Below the pieces are notes generated by a model. It saw only the letters and a program-made list of their open reading frames with translations, was not told the origin of the DNA and searched no databases. Of a stretch of 50,544 nucleotides of DNA, positions 9,685 to 20,122 are shown one piece after another. Both the position numbers and the translations under genes were made by a program. Source of the stretch: an uncultured Alphaproteobacteria bacterium (lineage in GTDB: Bacteria; Pseudomonadota; Alphaproteobacteria; HIMB59; GCA-002718135); NCBI GenBank assembly GCA_902514875.1, contig CABXSY010000007.1, positions 1 to 50,544 on the forward strand, read 5' to 3'. The number at the start of each line of letters is the position of its first letter. Positions within the stretch are counted from its first letter, which is position 1.

Positions 9685-10605
9685 TTTACTATCTTGTAAA
9701 AAATCTAAAACTTGTTTTACTGAAATTGAATCCATTGTATCAGTCAAAATCATGTATGCATTTTTATATTCAGATAAATTTGATTTTGAAATAACATTAT
9801 CTTTAGCTAAAAAAAGAATAGGTGAATTACTTAGGGCTGCTATATGACCTGGGCCAGTATCATTACTGATTACAAAATTACTTTTTTTAGCAATGGAATA
9901 AATAATTTCAGGAGGTGACTTATCGGTTAAATCAATAACCTTCTTACATGCATTATTGATCATTTCTATAATTTCTTTATCTGATTTTTGCCCAATAACA
10001 CAAATGTTATATCCTTTTTTTTCTAGAGTACTTGCAAGTATTGCAAATTTATCAGGTGACCATTGCTTGTCCTTACCAGATTTAGAAACACCAGGTATCA
10101 TTAAGATTATTTTGTCTTCATTAATTGACGTAATATCTCTGGAAAGCCAATCTACATTTTGATTAATTTCATTTACCCCAAGTAATTTTAGTTGATTATA
10201 TAAACCTTGTTGTGGAGATTCAGTTCCTTGTGGAGGAATCACATATTGAATATCACAATTAGAACGAGAACCGTTAACTTTTACTTCTGAAATAAATTTT
10301 AAGAATGACCAATAATTATTTGTTCTTTTAGAATTCTGTAAATCTATGATTAGATCATATTTATTTTGACTAATTTTTAATATAACCTTTAGTGAATAAA
10401 TTATTCCTTTTCTATTATCATTTAAAATCGAATTAAAATAATTTGAATTGCTTAAAAAATTTACGTATTTTTCTTCAGTGAGCAAGTCAATAGTGGCACT
10501 ACTAAAAAATTGCTTAATTGATGCCATTGCATATAAAGAAAATGAAATATCACCAAGTGATCCATGCTTTACAACTAGTATTTTGTTAAATTGACTGCTG
10601 TTCAT
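9670..10605 (-). CDS. Glycosyltransferase family 9 (heptosyltransferase)
   Basis: A 311-residue GT9 enzyme resembling WaaC/WaaF. The motifs are clearer than in its convergent neighbour: ILVVKHGSLGDISFSL at the N-terminus, a central LIIDLQNSKRT, the donor-side LMIPGVSKSGKDKQWS, and SNDTGPGHIAAL, which is the family's signature. It should transfer a heptose or similar sugar onto lipid A-linked core on the inner membrane. Its start overlaps the end of the upstream glycosyltransferase gene (10586-11713) by 20 bases, so the two form a coupled pair. Confidence 0.82.
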   Translation of the reverse strand: MNSSQFNKILVVKHGSLGDISFSLYAMASIKQFFSSATIDLLTEEKYVNFLSNSNYFNSILNDNRKGIIYSLKVILKISQNKYDLIIDLQNSKRTNNYWSFLKFISEVKVNGSRSNCDIQYVIPPQGTESPQQGLYNQLKLLGVNEINQNVDWLSRDITSINEDKIILMIPGVSKSGKDKQWSPDKFAILASTLEKKGYNICVIGQKSDKEIIEMINNACKKVIDLTDKSPPEIIYSIAKKSNFVISNDTGPGHIAALSNSPILFLAKDNVISKSNLSEYKNAYMILTDTMDSISVKQVLDFLQDSKLTNK

Positions 10606-11713
10606 ATAAGTCTACGTAACTTTGTACCATTTGGTATTTTGAAAATGTTTTTGATATGTAGTCTTTACTATCTAAAGAAATATTAGAAAATTTTTCTTTA
10701 TCTATTTTTATAATATTTTGAAGTTTTATATCTATTTCATTATAATTATGAGGATTTACTTTATAAATATCATCTAATTTATCAAGCTGATCTTTGACAC
10801 CACCATAATTAAAAGTAAGTATCTTTTTTTTCATTATTAATGCTTCGCTTATAGTTCTTCCAAACCCTTCAGCCTGTAAAGGAAAAGAGGTAATAATTGA
10901 TGATAGGTAATATAAAGTCTTCAAATCATCTTTTAGTAGATTTCCTATAATCTTACATTTATGACCAAGGTTAAAACTTTGGATTTTATTTTGTAATCTC
11001 TCTGTATAGGATTGATTTTTTGTATCACCTGCAAAATAAAGTAAAAAATTATCATTTTGCATCTTATTAAATATATCTAAAAACTCAATTTGGCCTTTCC
11101 AGTTTGTTAGTCTTGAAGGATATAGAATAATATTTTTTGAGATATCAATTTGATACTTATTTATTATATTTTCTATTTGAGAATCTAAAATTGGTTTTTC
11201 AAAATATTCAACATCAACACCTCTATTAATCACTTTAATTTTATTTAAATCTAAATTGTATTTTTTACTAATTTCATTTTTTACATAATTTGAAATCGCA
11301 ACAATCTGATCAACTTTGGATAATTGCTTATTATAGATTTTTTTAAAATAAGAATTACCACTATATACATTATGAAATGTAGATATTGTTTTGAAGTTTC
11401 TATTTTTTATAAAACTTAAGATCCATGCTGGTGCTCTTGATCTTACATGGACAACATTAATATTTTGATTAATAATTAATTTTTTTAATTGATTAGCAAT
11501 TAATGGATAAATGAAAAAATTTTTTGAGTTAACTGGTAATTGAAAATGATTAGTATAAATTTTATCAATTTCTTTTATTAAACGCCCTCCATTTGAAATA
11601 ATACTATTTTTTAAATTTAATTCAGATAAATAATTTGCGACTTCAATAGTGCCTCTTTCGACACCACCAGAATCTAAAGAGGGAAGAATTTGAGCGACAT
11701 TAAATGATGACAT
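10586..11713 (-). CDS. Glycosyltransferase family 4 protein
   Basis: A 375-residue GT-B enzyme. The N-terminal half begins with AQILPSLDSGGVERG, the G-G-x-E acceptor loop of GT4 enzymes, and contains VVHVRSRAPAW and TFHNVYSG. The C-terminal half opens ILYPSRLTNWKGQIEFLD and carries the E-x7-E nucleotide-sugar site as PLQAEGFGRTISEAL. It likely extends LPS core or another surface glycan. Its ATG at 11713 lies only 30 bases from the divergent hydrolase gene, leaving very little room for two promoters. Confidence 0.82.
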   Translation of the reverse strand: MSSFNVAQILPSLDSGGVERGTIEVANYLSELNLKNSIISNGGRLIKEIDKIYTNHFQLPVNSKNFFIYPLIANQLKKLIINQNINVVHVRSRAPAWILSFIKNRNFKTISTFHNVYSGNSYFKKIYNKQLSKVDQIVAISNYVKNEISKKYNLDLNKIKVINRGVDVEYFEKPILDSQIENIINKYQIDISKNIILYPSRLTNWKGQIEFLDIFNKMQNDNFLLYFAGDTKNQSYTERLQNKIQSFNLGHKCKIIGNLLKDDLKTLYYLSSIITSFPLQAEGFGRTISEALIMKKKILTFNYGGVKDQLDKLDDIYKVNPHNYNEIDIKLQNIIKIDKEKFSNISLDSKDYISKTFSKYQMVQSYVDLYEQQSI

Positions 11714-11743
11714 TTTATTAAATTATAAGTATTTGTATCAAAG

Positions 11744-12475
11744 ATGCCTTACTTTATTAATAAGAAAAAAGAAAGAATTCGCTATAAATCTATAAAAGGT
11801 AAGGGACCAGGTATCATCTTTATCCACGGCCTTAACTCAGATATGAGTGGTCAAAAAGCTTTGTCTTTAGAGAGATTTGCGCGAAAAAATAAATTGCGGT
11901 TTATCCGTTTTGAATGCCGTGGTCATGGTAAATCTGATGGAAAATTTGAAGATTTTACAATTTCAGATTGGAAGAAAGACTTAATTGATATCATTGATAA
12001 TATTGCTAAAGGGCCACAAATACTGGTTGGTAGCAGTATGGGTGGATGGTTAATGTTTTTAGCTGCAAGGGCTAGACCATCCAGAATTGTGGGATTAGTT
12101 GGCCTAGCGGCAGCACCTGATTATATTGATGGGTTTTATAAAAAACTCCCTTTAAAGAAAAAACAAGAAATGAAGAAAAAAGGAATTATTAGATATTCCT
12201 CCTACGGGTTTAGCTATCTTATAAAAAAGAAATACATTGTTGAAGGTAGAAAAAATAAAATTTTAAATAAAGAATTCAAATGGAATAAGCCCTTAATTTT
12301 AATACAAGGACTAAAAGATAATGTTGTCTCTCCAAATGTTCCAGAAAAAATAGTAAATAAAATTAAAGGGAAGAAAATTCAAATAAAATTATTAAAAAAT
12401 AGTGATCATAGATTATCTGATCCATTTGATTTAAAAATAATGAATGATTCTATTCAATCAATAATAAAAAATTAA
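11744..12475 (+). CDS. Alpha/beta hydrolase (ABHD10-like)
   Basis: A 243-residue cytoplasmic hydrolase with a complete catalytic triad layout: the nucleophile Ser98 in GSSMGG, an Asp in QGLKDNVVSP and the His in NSDHRLSD near the C-terminus. The oxyanion strand FIHGLNSDMSGQKA, followed by FECRGHGKSDG, is typical of the small alphaproteobacterial hydrolases related to mitochondrial ABHD10, a thioesterase. The natural substrate cannot be read from the sequence. Its stop overlaps the gltB stop by three bases in convergent orientation. Confidence 0.8.
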   Translation: MPYFINKKKERIRYKSIKGKGPGIIFIHGLNSDMSGQKALSLERFARKNKLRFIRFECRGHGKSDGKFEDFTISDWKKDLIDIIDNIAKGPQILVGSSMGGWLMFLAARARPSRIVGLVGLAAAPDYIDGFYKKLPLKKKQEMKKKGIIRYSSYGFSYLIKKKYIVEGRKNKILNKEFKWNKPLILIQGLKDNVVSPNVPEKIVNKIKGKKIQIKLLKNSDHRLSDPFDLKIMNDSIQSIIKN

Positions 12476-15400
12476 GCAGATTTTTCTTCTTGAATTAATA
12501 CAGGTTGATCAAATTTATTGATCATTTCTTTCGGAACAATCTGCCAGAAGAGTAATTTCTCATTTTCCCAATTTTCGAGTAAATTTTTCGCGTACATTGA
12601 ATTTGTTTCCTTGATATGTTCTTCAATTTTTTGATGTAAAACTTTTTCCCAATAATTTGTCATTTGTTGTTGATAGAAAATATCCTCAAGATTAATTCGA
12701 AGTGGTAGAGTTCCTTCTTTATCGTACACAAATGCCATACCTCCAGTCATTCCAGCTCCAAAATTATTTCCAACTTCGCCAAGAATAACTGCACTTCCTC
12801 CAGTCATATATTCACATCCATTATCACCACATCCTTCAATAACAGCATGTGCGCCAGAGTTTCTAACAGCAAATCTATCACCAGCAGTTCCAGCTGCAAA
12901 AAGTTTACCACGAGTTGCTCCATATAGGACAGTATTCCCAATGATAACATTTTTGTTTGTTTTTAGTTGTGAAGATGAGCTTGGTTGAATAATAATTTTA
13001 CCCCCTGATAATCCTTTTGCAACATAATCGTTAGCGTCACCAAAAACTTTAAGAGTAGTTCCTTGCACACTCCATGCTCCAAAAGATTGCCCAGCAGAAC
13101 CATGAAAATTAACTGTAAAGAAATCCTCTGGAAGAGAGCTCATTCCTTTTGTAGTAGTAATTTCTGATGCAAGTCTTGTACCAATAGCTCTATCAGTATT
13201 TTTAATATTATAGTTTAGTTCAATTTTTTGATTTGTTTCAAAAAAAGACTTAGCATCCTCTATGATTTTAATATCAAGGCTATTGCTAACTTTATTAATT
13301 GTATTTTTCTTTATGTCAAATTCTCCAACTGATGAATCAATGGTTTGAATAATTGGATTTAAATCTAAATCATCAAGATCAGAACTTCCTCTACTGACTT
13401 GATATAAAAGATCAGATCTTCCAACTACTTCATCAAGAGAAGAAAAGCCTAGAGATCCTAAAATTTCTCTTACTTCATCAGCAATAAAACTAAAAAGGTT
13501 AATTACTTTTTCTGGTGTACCGGTAAATTTTTCTCTAAGTTTTTCATCCTGAGAGCAAACTCCAACGGGGCAAGTATTTGAATGACATTGTCTAACCATG
13601 ATACAGCCCATAGCAACTAAACTTGCTGTCCCAATTCCATATTCTTCTGCCCCAAGCATAGCTGCAATAACAATATCTTTTCCTGTTTTCAAACCTCCGT
13701 CAGTTCTAAGAACAACTTTATCCCTTAAGTTATTTAGAGATAGAACTTGATGTACTTCACTTAATCCAAGTTCCCAAGGAAGTCCTGCATACTTAATACT
13801 TGTTTGTGGGCTTGCTCCGGTTCCACCATTGTGACCTGATATGAGTATCGTATCAGCTTTTGCTTTTGCTACACCAGCTGCGACTGTCCCAATTCCTGAC
13901 TGAGCAACTAACTTAACGCATACTTTAGCTCTTGGATTTATTTGTTTCAAATCATATATAAGCTGAGCTAAATCTTCGATAGAATAAATATCGTGATGGG
14001 GAGGAGGACTAATAAGCGTCACACCTTCAGTTGAATGTCTTAATTTAGCAATTAATTCTGTAACTTTTCCTCCTGGCAATTGTCCACCCTCACCGGGTTT
14101 TGCACCTTGTGCAACTTTAATTTCAATTTCCTCACAATTATTTAAATACTCCGCGGTTACACCAAATCGTCCACTTGCAATTTGTTTAATTTTTGATGAT
14201 GCGTTATCTCCATTTGGCTTAGGTTTAAATCTAATCGGATCTTCACCACCTTCACCTGAATCTGATTTAGCTCCTATCCTGTTCATTGCTACAGAAAGAG
14301 TTTCGTGAGCTTCTGGGCTTAAGGCTCCAAGTGATATGCCTGGTGCAACTAGTCTTTTTCTAATTTCTTGAGAAGGTTCTACTATGTTTGAGTTGTTGTT
14401 ATCGTTATTCTTTTTGAAATCTAAAAGATCACGAATATTTATAGGATCCATATCATCAATCATCGAAGAATATTTTTTAAATAAAGAATAATTATTAGAA
14501 GTTACCGCAGTTTGAAGCATATGAATTGATCTTGCTTCAAAAGCATGTTTTTCACCACCAAATCTGTAGCGATAGTTTCCTCCAATCGGCAGCGTGATAA
14601 CACTTTCTTCAAAAGCCTTGTCATGAGCTAATCTAGATCTTCTTTCAATACCACTGATTCCAATACCAGATATTTTAGAGCTCATAGAAGGGAAATATTT
14701 GCTCATTAAATTTCTACTAAGACCAATTGCTTCAAAGTTACAACCACCTCGATATGAATTAATTACTGATATTCCCATCTTACTCATAGTCTTAAGCAAA
14801 CCATTATTTATAGAATTAATGAATCTCTCTACACATTCTTCATATGAGAGATTTTTAAATAATCCTTTTTTATGTCTTTCCGCTATTGCTTGTTGTGCCA
14901 TATATGCATTCACACTTGTTGCTCCTACTCCGATAAGCACAGCAAAATATTGTACATCTAAACATTCTGCAGATTGAACATTTAAGGAAATAAAAGTTCG
15001 AAGATTTTGTTTAATTAAATGATGATGAACAGAACTTGTAACTAATATTATAGGAAGAGCTATTCTTGTTTTAGACATTTCTTTGTCACTTAAAATTATA
15101 TGAACATACCCCTGTCTAACAGCTTGTTCTGCTTCTCGGTTTATTCTTGAAATTTCTATCTCAAAATTATTTTCAGGATTTGTTTTATCCATTGTTGTAT
15201 CAATGATCTTCACGGTATCTTTCATATATCTACGCATAGATTTGAATTGCTCAATTGAAAGAACAGGGGAGTTCAATTGTAAATGATCGCATTGATCTTC
15301 ATCTTCATCAAGAATATTACTTAAGTTTCCAATTCTAGTTCGAAGACTCATAACAACTCTTTCTCTTAATGAATCAATTGGTGGATTCGTAACTTGACTA

Positions 15401-16989
15401 AAATTTTGTCTAAAAAAGTGATGAAGTCCTCTATATTTATTTGAGAGCACAGCTAGTGGAGTGTCATCTCCCATCGATCCCGTTGCTTCTTTTTTTTCGG
15501 CAATCATTGGATGCAATATTAATTCGATGTCTTCTACTGACCAGGCAAAGCATGCCATTCTTTTTCTTAGATCTCCAGAATCTAAATCTCTAAATTCCTC
15601 ATCAGCAGATTGAACAAGTTTATCAATATACGTAATTTTTTTAGTCCAATCACCAAATGGTTTAGTTTCTGCTAAATACTTTTTCATTTCATGATCTTTA
15701 AAAAATTTTTTCTCTTTAAAATTGACTGCTATTAATTGACCTGGTCCTACCCTACCTCTTTCTACTATTTGATTTTCTTTAATATCAACCATTCCAGTTT
15801 CAGAACCCGCAATGAGAAGATTTTTTGTCAGTGTATATCTTATAGGTCTCAGGCCATTTCTATCCATTCCAGCAATAGCCCAATCACCATATGCGCCACA
15901 TATTGCTGCTGGACCATCCCATGGCTCCATAACGGCTCCACCATAAGCGTATAAATCTTTTATTTTTTTTGGAAAATCTCTTCTGTGGGACCAAGCTTCT
16001 GGAATTGTTATTATTTTAGCCATAGGTAAAGAACGATTAGCTTTAACTAATAACTCTATTGTTGAATCTAATGCAGCAGAGTCAGACGCTTTAGCATCAA
16101 TTATGGGTTTTAAATCATCTATATTATTGCCAAAATTTTTATGTTCCATTCTTGGCTCATGAGCAGCCATCCAATTTTTATTACCTTTAAGTGTATTTAT
16201 TTCACCATTATGCGCAATCACTCTAAAAGGCTGTGCTAAAGACCAAGTGGGAAATGTATTAGTTGAATAGCGCTGGTGATAAACTGCATATCTAGAAATA
16301 AAATTCTCATTTTGGATGTCTGGATAAAAATTGGAAAGCTGTTCTGCTAAAAACATACCTTTATAAACAATAGAATTACAAGATAGTGAGCAGATATAAA
16401 AGTCTGAAATATTTTGATTTCTAATCTCTTTTTCTATTCTTTTTCTAATTATATAAAGTTTATTATCAAATTCCTTTTCATCTTCTAGTTCTTCATTACA
16501 AATTAGTATTTGTTCTATTTCAGGCCTTGTTGCTTTTGCTTTATCACCAATAATCGATGAATTAATTGGAACGTGTCTCCAACCATATATTTTCAAGCCT
16601 TCTTTAATTATTTCAGATTCAACAATTGTACGAGCGTTTTCTTGAGCGGCAAAATCAGTACGTGGTAAAAAAATCATGCCGACCCCGAAAGGTAAATCAT
16701 TAGGGGTGTGGCCAGTTCTTTCTATTTGTTGAGTAAAAAAATTCTTTGGTATGGATAACTGTATTCCTGCACCATCACCAGTTTTACCATCAGCATCAAC
16801 TGCTCCCCTGTGATACAAAACTCTTAAAGCTTGAACTCCTAACTCGACTATTTCTCTTGTCTCAGATCCATCTAAAGATGCTATTAATCCAACACCACAT
16901 GATGAATGTTCATCTTGTTCATTATAAATGTGATGTTCTTCTAGAAATTTTTTATCCTTTTTATACTTTTCAATGTATTTATTATGCAT
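12472..16989 (-). CDS. gltB: Glutamate synthase (NADPH) large subunit
   Basis: GltB converts glutamine and 2-oxoglutarate to two glutamates, the main ammonia-assimilation step with glutamine synthetase. At 1505 residues it is full length. The class II amidotransferase domain starts at Cys31 (HSSCGVGL), implying removal of a 30-residue propeptide. The central FMN/2-oxoglutarate domain follows, with the 3Fe-4S cysteines in CIMVRQCHSNTCPVGVC. The C-terminal GXGXG beta-helix is visible as repeated Gly-rich segments such as NSGAHAVIEGCGDNGCEYMTGG. The start overlaps the gltD stop by 8 bases, so gltD is promoter-proximal. Confidence 0.98.
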   Translation of the reverse strand: MHNKYIEKYKKDKKFLEEHHIYNEQDEHSSCGVGLIASLDGSETREIVELGVQALRVLYHRGAVDADGKTGDGAGIQLSIPKNFFTQQIERTGHTPNDLPFGVGMIFLPRTDFAAQENARTIVESEIIKEGLKIYGWRHVPINSSIIGDKAKATRPEIEQILICNEELEDEKEFDNKLYIIRKRIEKEIRNQNISDFYICSLSCNSIVYKGMFLAEQLSNFYPDIQNENFISRYAVYHQRYSTNTFPTWSLAQPFRVIAHNGEINTLKGNKNWMAAHEPRMEHKNFGNNIDDLKPIIDAKASDSAALDSTIELLVKANRSLPMAKIITIPEAWSHRRDFPKKIKDLYAYGGAVMEPWDGPAAICGAYGDWAIAGMDRNGLRPIRYTLTKNLLIAGSETGMVDIKENQIVERGRVGPGQLIAVNFKEKKFFKDHEMKKYLAETKPFGDWTKKITYIDKLVQSADEEFRDLDSGDLRKRMACFAWSVEDIELILHPMIAEKKEATGSMGDDTPLAVLSNKYRGLHHFFRQNFSQVTNPPIDSLRERVVMSLRTRIGNLSNILDEDEDQCDHLQLNSPVLSIEQFKSMRRYMKDTVKIIDTTMDKTNPENNFEIEISRINREAEQAVRQGYVHIILSDKEMSKTRIALPIILVTSSVHHHLIKQNLRTFISLNVQSAECLDVQYFAVLIGVGATSVNAYMAQQAIAERHKKGLFKNLSYEECVERFINSINNGLLKTMSKMGISVINSYRGGCNFEAIGLSRNLMSKYFPSMSSKISGIGISGIERRSRLAHDKAFEESVITLPIGGNYRYRFGGEKHAFEARSIHMLQTAVTSNNYSLFKKYSSMIDDMDPINIRDLLDFKKNNDNNNSNIVEPSQEIRKRLVAPGISLGALSPEAHETLSVAMNRIGAKSDSGEGGEDPIRFKPKPNGDNASSKIKQIASGRFGVTAEYLNNCEEIEIKVAQGAKPGEGGQLPGGKVTELIAKLRHSTEGVTLISPPPHHDIYSIEDLAQLIYDLKQINPRAKVCVKLVAQSGIGTVAAGVAKAKADTILISGHNGGTGASPQTSIKYAGLPWELGLSEVHQVLSLNNLRDKVVLRTDGGLKTGKDIVIAAMLGAEEYGIGTASLVAMGCIMVRQCHSNTCPVGVCSQDEKLREKFTGTPEKVINLFSFIADEVREILGSLGFSSLDEVVGRSDLLYQVSRGSSDLDDLDLNPIIQTIDSSVGEFDIKKNTINKVSNSLDIKIIEDAKSFFETNQKIELNYNIKNTDRAIGTRLASEITTTKGMSSLPEDFFTVNFHGSAGQSFGAWSVQGTTLKVFGDANDYVAKGLSGGKIIIQPSSSSQLKTNKNVIIGNTVLYGATRGKLFAAGTAGDRFAVRNSGAHAVIEGCGDNGCEYMTGGSAVILGEVGNNFGAGMTGGMAFVYDKEGTLPLRINLEDIFYQQQMTNYWEKVLHQKIEEHIKETNSMYAKNLLENWENEKLLFWQIVPKEMINKFDQPVLIQEEKSA

Positions 16990-18427
16990 TTACTGCTTTC
17001 TTATTGATATTATTTTGATCGGAATAATTTTTTTCTAAATATTCATTAATATTTTTTGCTGCATCACGACCATCTTTGATTCCCCAAACAACTAAACTTG
17101 CACCGCGAACAATATCTCCAGCAGCAAATACTCCATCAATTGATGTCATCATATTTTTATAATTAATTTTTAGTGTACCCCATCTTGTAACTGTAAGGTC
17201 ATTATAATCAAAAAGCTTAGGTAAATTTTCAGGTTCAAAACCCAAAGCTTCAATAGCTAAATCAACATCTAGGTCTTTTTCCGTACCTTCTTTTGGCTCT
17301 GGCTTCCTTCTACCTGACTCATCTGGTTCTCCAAGTTGCATTAAAACAGTTCTGACATTTTTCAATGACCCATTTCCAGAATATTCAGTTGGTAAAGTCA
17401 ACCATTGAAAATCGACGCCCTCTTCTATTGCATTTTGTACTTCTCTTTGTGAACCAGGCATGTTTTTTTTATCACGTCTGTAAAGACACTTAACAGATTT
17501 TGCTCCTTGTCTTACAGCCGTTCTAACGCAATCCATAGCGGTATCACCACCACCAATGACAACTACATTTTTTCCATTTGCGTTTAATCTTCCATTTGTG
17601 AAATCTTCAACTTTATCTTTTAAACCAGTCTTGTTACTTGCTATTAGGAAATCTAAAGCTGGTACAACATTATTAAAATTAGATGTATTTAGATTGATTT
17701 CTCTAGATTTGTAAACACCGGTTGCTATAAGAACTGCATCATGCTTAGTTTTAATATCCTCAAAAGTAATGTCTTTGCCAATATCGCAGTTTAATTCAAA
17801 CTTAATTCCACTTTCTTTAAGTCGATTTGTTCTTCTAATTACAATATCTTTTTCTAGTTTAAAATTTGGGATACCATAAATCAAAAGACCTCCTGGTCTA
17901 TCGTAGCGATCATATATTGTAACTTGAAATCCTTTTTTACGAAGTTCTTCTGCTGCAGCTAATCCAGCAGGACCAGAACCGATAATTCCAACACTTTGAT
18001 TTCTTTCTTCAACTGGTTTTATATTTTTAACCCAACCTTCTTCCCAAGCTTTATCCGTAATATATTTCTCTATAGATCCTATAGTAACAGTACCATGGCC
18101 AGATTGTTCAATTACACAGTTACCTTCACACAAACGATCTTGGGGACAAATACGACCACAAATTTCAGGCATGTTATTTGTAGAGCTGGAAATTTCAAAT
18201 GCCTCCTGCATTCTATCCTCAGCAGTTAGCTTTAACCAATCTGGAATATTATTGTGTAAAGGACAGTGAACTTGGCAGAAAGGAACACCGCATTGAGAAC
18301 ATCTGGAAGCTTGTTCTTCTGCCTTTTGTGAGGCATATTTAGCATAAATTTCATCAAATGATTTAACCCTCTCTTTGGCAGATATTTTAGTAGGATTTTC
18401 CTTGTATATTTTTGTAAATTTTAGCAT
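16982..18427 (-). CDS. gltD: Glutamate synthase (NADPH) small subunit
   Basis: GltD takes electrons from NADPH through FAD and 4Fe-4S clusters and passes them to GltB. The 481-residue protein has an N-terminal ferredoxin-like region with two cysteine clusters (RCSQCGVPFCQVHCP and ICGRICPQDRLCEGNC). An FAD dinucleotide fold follows (IIGSGPAGLAAAEEL, about residue 150), then an NADPH fold (VVIGGGDTAMDCVR, about 290). A final GVFAAGDIVRGASLV binds FAD. It precedes gltB with an 8-base overlap. The 118 bases upstream presumably carry the promoter, but no clear pair of boxes is seen. Confidence 0.98.
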   Translation of the reverse strand: MLKFTKIYKENPTKISAKERVKSFDEIYAKYASQKAEEQASRCSQCGVPFCQVHCPLHNNIPDWLKLTAEDRMQEAFEISSSTNNMPEICGRICPQDRLCEGNCVIEQSGHGTVTIGSIEKYITDKAWEEGWVKNIKPVEERNQSVGIIGSGPAGLAAAEELRKKGFQVTIYDRYDRPGGLLIYGIPNFKLEKDIVIRRTNRLKESGIKFELNCDIGKDITFEDIKTKHDAVLIATGVYKSREINLNTSNFNNVVPALDFLIASNKTGLKDKVEDFTNGRLNANGKNVVVIGGGDTAMDCVRTAVRQGAKSVKCLYRRDKKNMPGSQREVQNAIEEGVDFQWLTLPTEYSGNGSLKNVRTVLMQLGEPDESGRRKPEPKEGTEKDLDVDLAIEALGFEPENLPKLFDYNDLTVTRWGTLKINYKNMMTSIDGVFAAGDIVRGASLVVWGIKDGRDAAKNINEYLEKNYSDQNNINKKAVNA

Positions 18428-18545
18428 TTAGTTATCATTTGTTTACTACTTTATCTAGATCGAACCAAATACACATTCAAGATAAAAAAAGAAACAATAA
18501 TTTTTTAATAATAGTATCATTTATGTACTAAAACTGAAAAAATCC

Positions 18546-19451
18546 TTAATTTACGACAATATTTTTAAGTATTTGCAATGTATCTTGTGGATTAATATCA
18601 AGATTTTGGAATGATTTATCAATGTTTTCAATAAGATTATCTGTTTCAAATAATGTTAACTGTTCTGAAGTAAGAGGTGAAATTGGTGTTTTTTCAGCAA
18701 TATTTATCATAGGTTTCATAAATGCCATTGGTACAGGAACTAAAACTCGAGTTTTGTTTAAAAAATTAGAAATATGATTAAAAAATTCTTTGTAAGAATA
18801 AATCCTAGGACCAGCAAGTTCGTAAATATTTTTCCCTTTAATCTTGGAATTAATTATTTCATTAACGGCCAGAGATACATCATCAATAAATACTGGTTGG
18901 AATTTTGTTGAACCATCTCCAAAAAGTGGGACAAAAAATGAAGCTTTAAATATTGGCAAAAGTCTTTTCAAGAAAATATCACCACCGCCTATAATAACGC
19001 CTGGTCTAATAATACTTGCATTGTCTAGTTGTTTAAAGGCTTCCTTTTCAGATTTATGCACTGCAGCACTTCTTGCTGAATTTTTATCACTATCTACACC
19101 AAGACCAGAGAAAAGAATGAATTGTTTTAATTCCTTACTAGATTTTAAAATTCTAATAAGTTTGTGATTAAACTTATATATTGTGTTATTAAAATCACCT
19201 TTCTTTTGATCGTATGTTGTTTTCAAATTAATGCATACATTGGCATTATTTAAAACAGATTTAAGTCTTCTATCTTCTAATGTAGAATAACGAAATGGAA
19301 TTACCTGCCCTGTTACACCTAAAAGTCGGATTTTTGCTTCTTGCACAGATCTTTGATATGGAACAATGATTTTATGGCCATTTTTAGTAAGACGCCTAAT
19401 TAAATGTTTACCTACAAAACCTGCGCCTCCAAAAATTACTATTGATTTCAT
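18546..19451 (-). CDS. NAD(P)-binding protein of the NDUFA9-like atypical SDR family
   Basis: A 301-residue Rossmann-fold protein. It starts with IFGGAGFVGKHLIRRL, the G-x-x-G-x-x-G dinucleotide site. It lacks a standard Y-x3-K catalytic pair at the usual place, as is common in atypical (a11) short-chain dehydrogenases related to the complex I accessory subunit NDUFA9. Further family features are IIRPGVIIGGGDIFLKRLLP and FQPVFIDDVSLAV. In alphaproteobacteria such proteins are often annotated as complex I-associated or ubiquinone-linked. The role here is not shown by the sequence. It is divergent from rnd with a 62-base spacer. Confidence 0.75.
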   Translation of the reverse strand: MKSIVIFGGAGFVGKHLIRRLTKNGHKIIVPYQRSVQEAKIRLLGVTGQVIPFRYSTLEDRRLKSVLNNANVCINLKTTYDQKKGDFNNTIYKFNHKLIRILKSSKELKQFILFSGLGVDSDKNSARSAAVHKSEKEAFKQLDNASIIRPGVIIGGGDIFLKRLLPIFKASFFVPLFGDGSTKFQPVFIDDVSLAVNEIINSKIKGKNIYELAGPRIYSYKEFFNHISNFLNKTRVLVPVPMAFMKPMINIAEKTPISPLTSEQLTLFETDNLIENIDKSFQNLDINPQDTLQILKNIVVN

Positions 19452-19513
19452 GACCTTTAATTAAATAAGTGATATAGAAAAAAAATATAAATTAAACAGA
19501 CAATAAAATCAAA

Positions 19514-20122
19514 ATGAAAATAAATTTCTATAAAGGTGATCTTCCAGCAAATTTTAGAGCTACTAATATTATTGCATTGGATAGCGAAACTATGGGCTTG
19601 AATCCCAAAAGAGATAAATTATGTTTAGTTCAAATTTCTAATGGTGATGAAGTATGTCATCTAGTAAAAATTGACTTATCTACTGAAAAACCTCAAAATT
19701 TAATTAACATTCTGAAGAATAATAAAATTCAAAAAATTTTTCATTATGCTAGGTTTGATGTGGCGGTATTCAAACATAACTTCAAAATTAATATTAAAAA
19801 TATTTACTGCACTAAAATTGCATCAAAGCTGGTTAGAACGTATACAGATAAACATGGATACAAAGATCTTTGTAATGAATTATTAGGAAAATCAATTTCA
19901 AAAACTGAACAATCTTCTGATTGGGGTGGAGAATTATCTAAAGAACAACAAAAATATGCTGCTACCGATGTTTTATATTTACATAAAATTAAAGATAAAC
20001 TTGATTCAATGTTATTAAGAGAAAAAAGAAGTAAATTAGCTAAAGCCTGTTTTGATTTTATTCAATACAGAACAGACTTAGATATTAATGGCTGGTCAGA
20101 GCAAGATATATTTAAGCATTAA
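19514..20122 (+). CDS. rnd: Ribonuclease D-like 3'-5' exonuclease, short form
   Basis: A DEDD-family exonuclease that trims RNA 3' ends, probably tRNA precursors. The Exo I motif is ALDSETMGL, Exo II is the FHYARFDVAVF region, and Exo III is the YAATDVLYLH segment (DEDDy type, with Tyr). At 202 residues it contains only the nuclease domain and lacks the HRDC repeats that bring E. coli RNase D to about 375. Short forms of this kind are common in alphaproteobacteria. Its stop overlaps the kdsD start (TAATG). It starts a long plus-strand run. Confidence 0.85.
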   Translation: MKINFYKGDLPANFRATNIIALDSETMGLNPKRDKLCLVQISNGDEVCHLVKIDLSTEKPQNLINILKNNKIQKIFHYARFDVAVFKHNFKINIKNIYCTKIASKLVRTYTDKHGYKDLCNELLGKSISKTEQSSDWGGELSKEQQKYAATDVLYLHKIKDKLDSMLLREKRSKLAKACFDFIQYRTDLDINGWSEQDIFKH

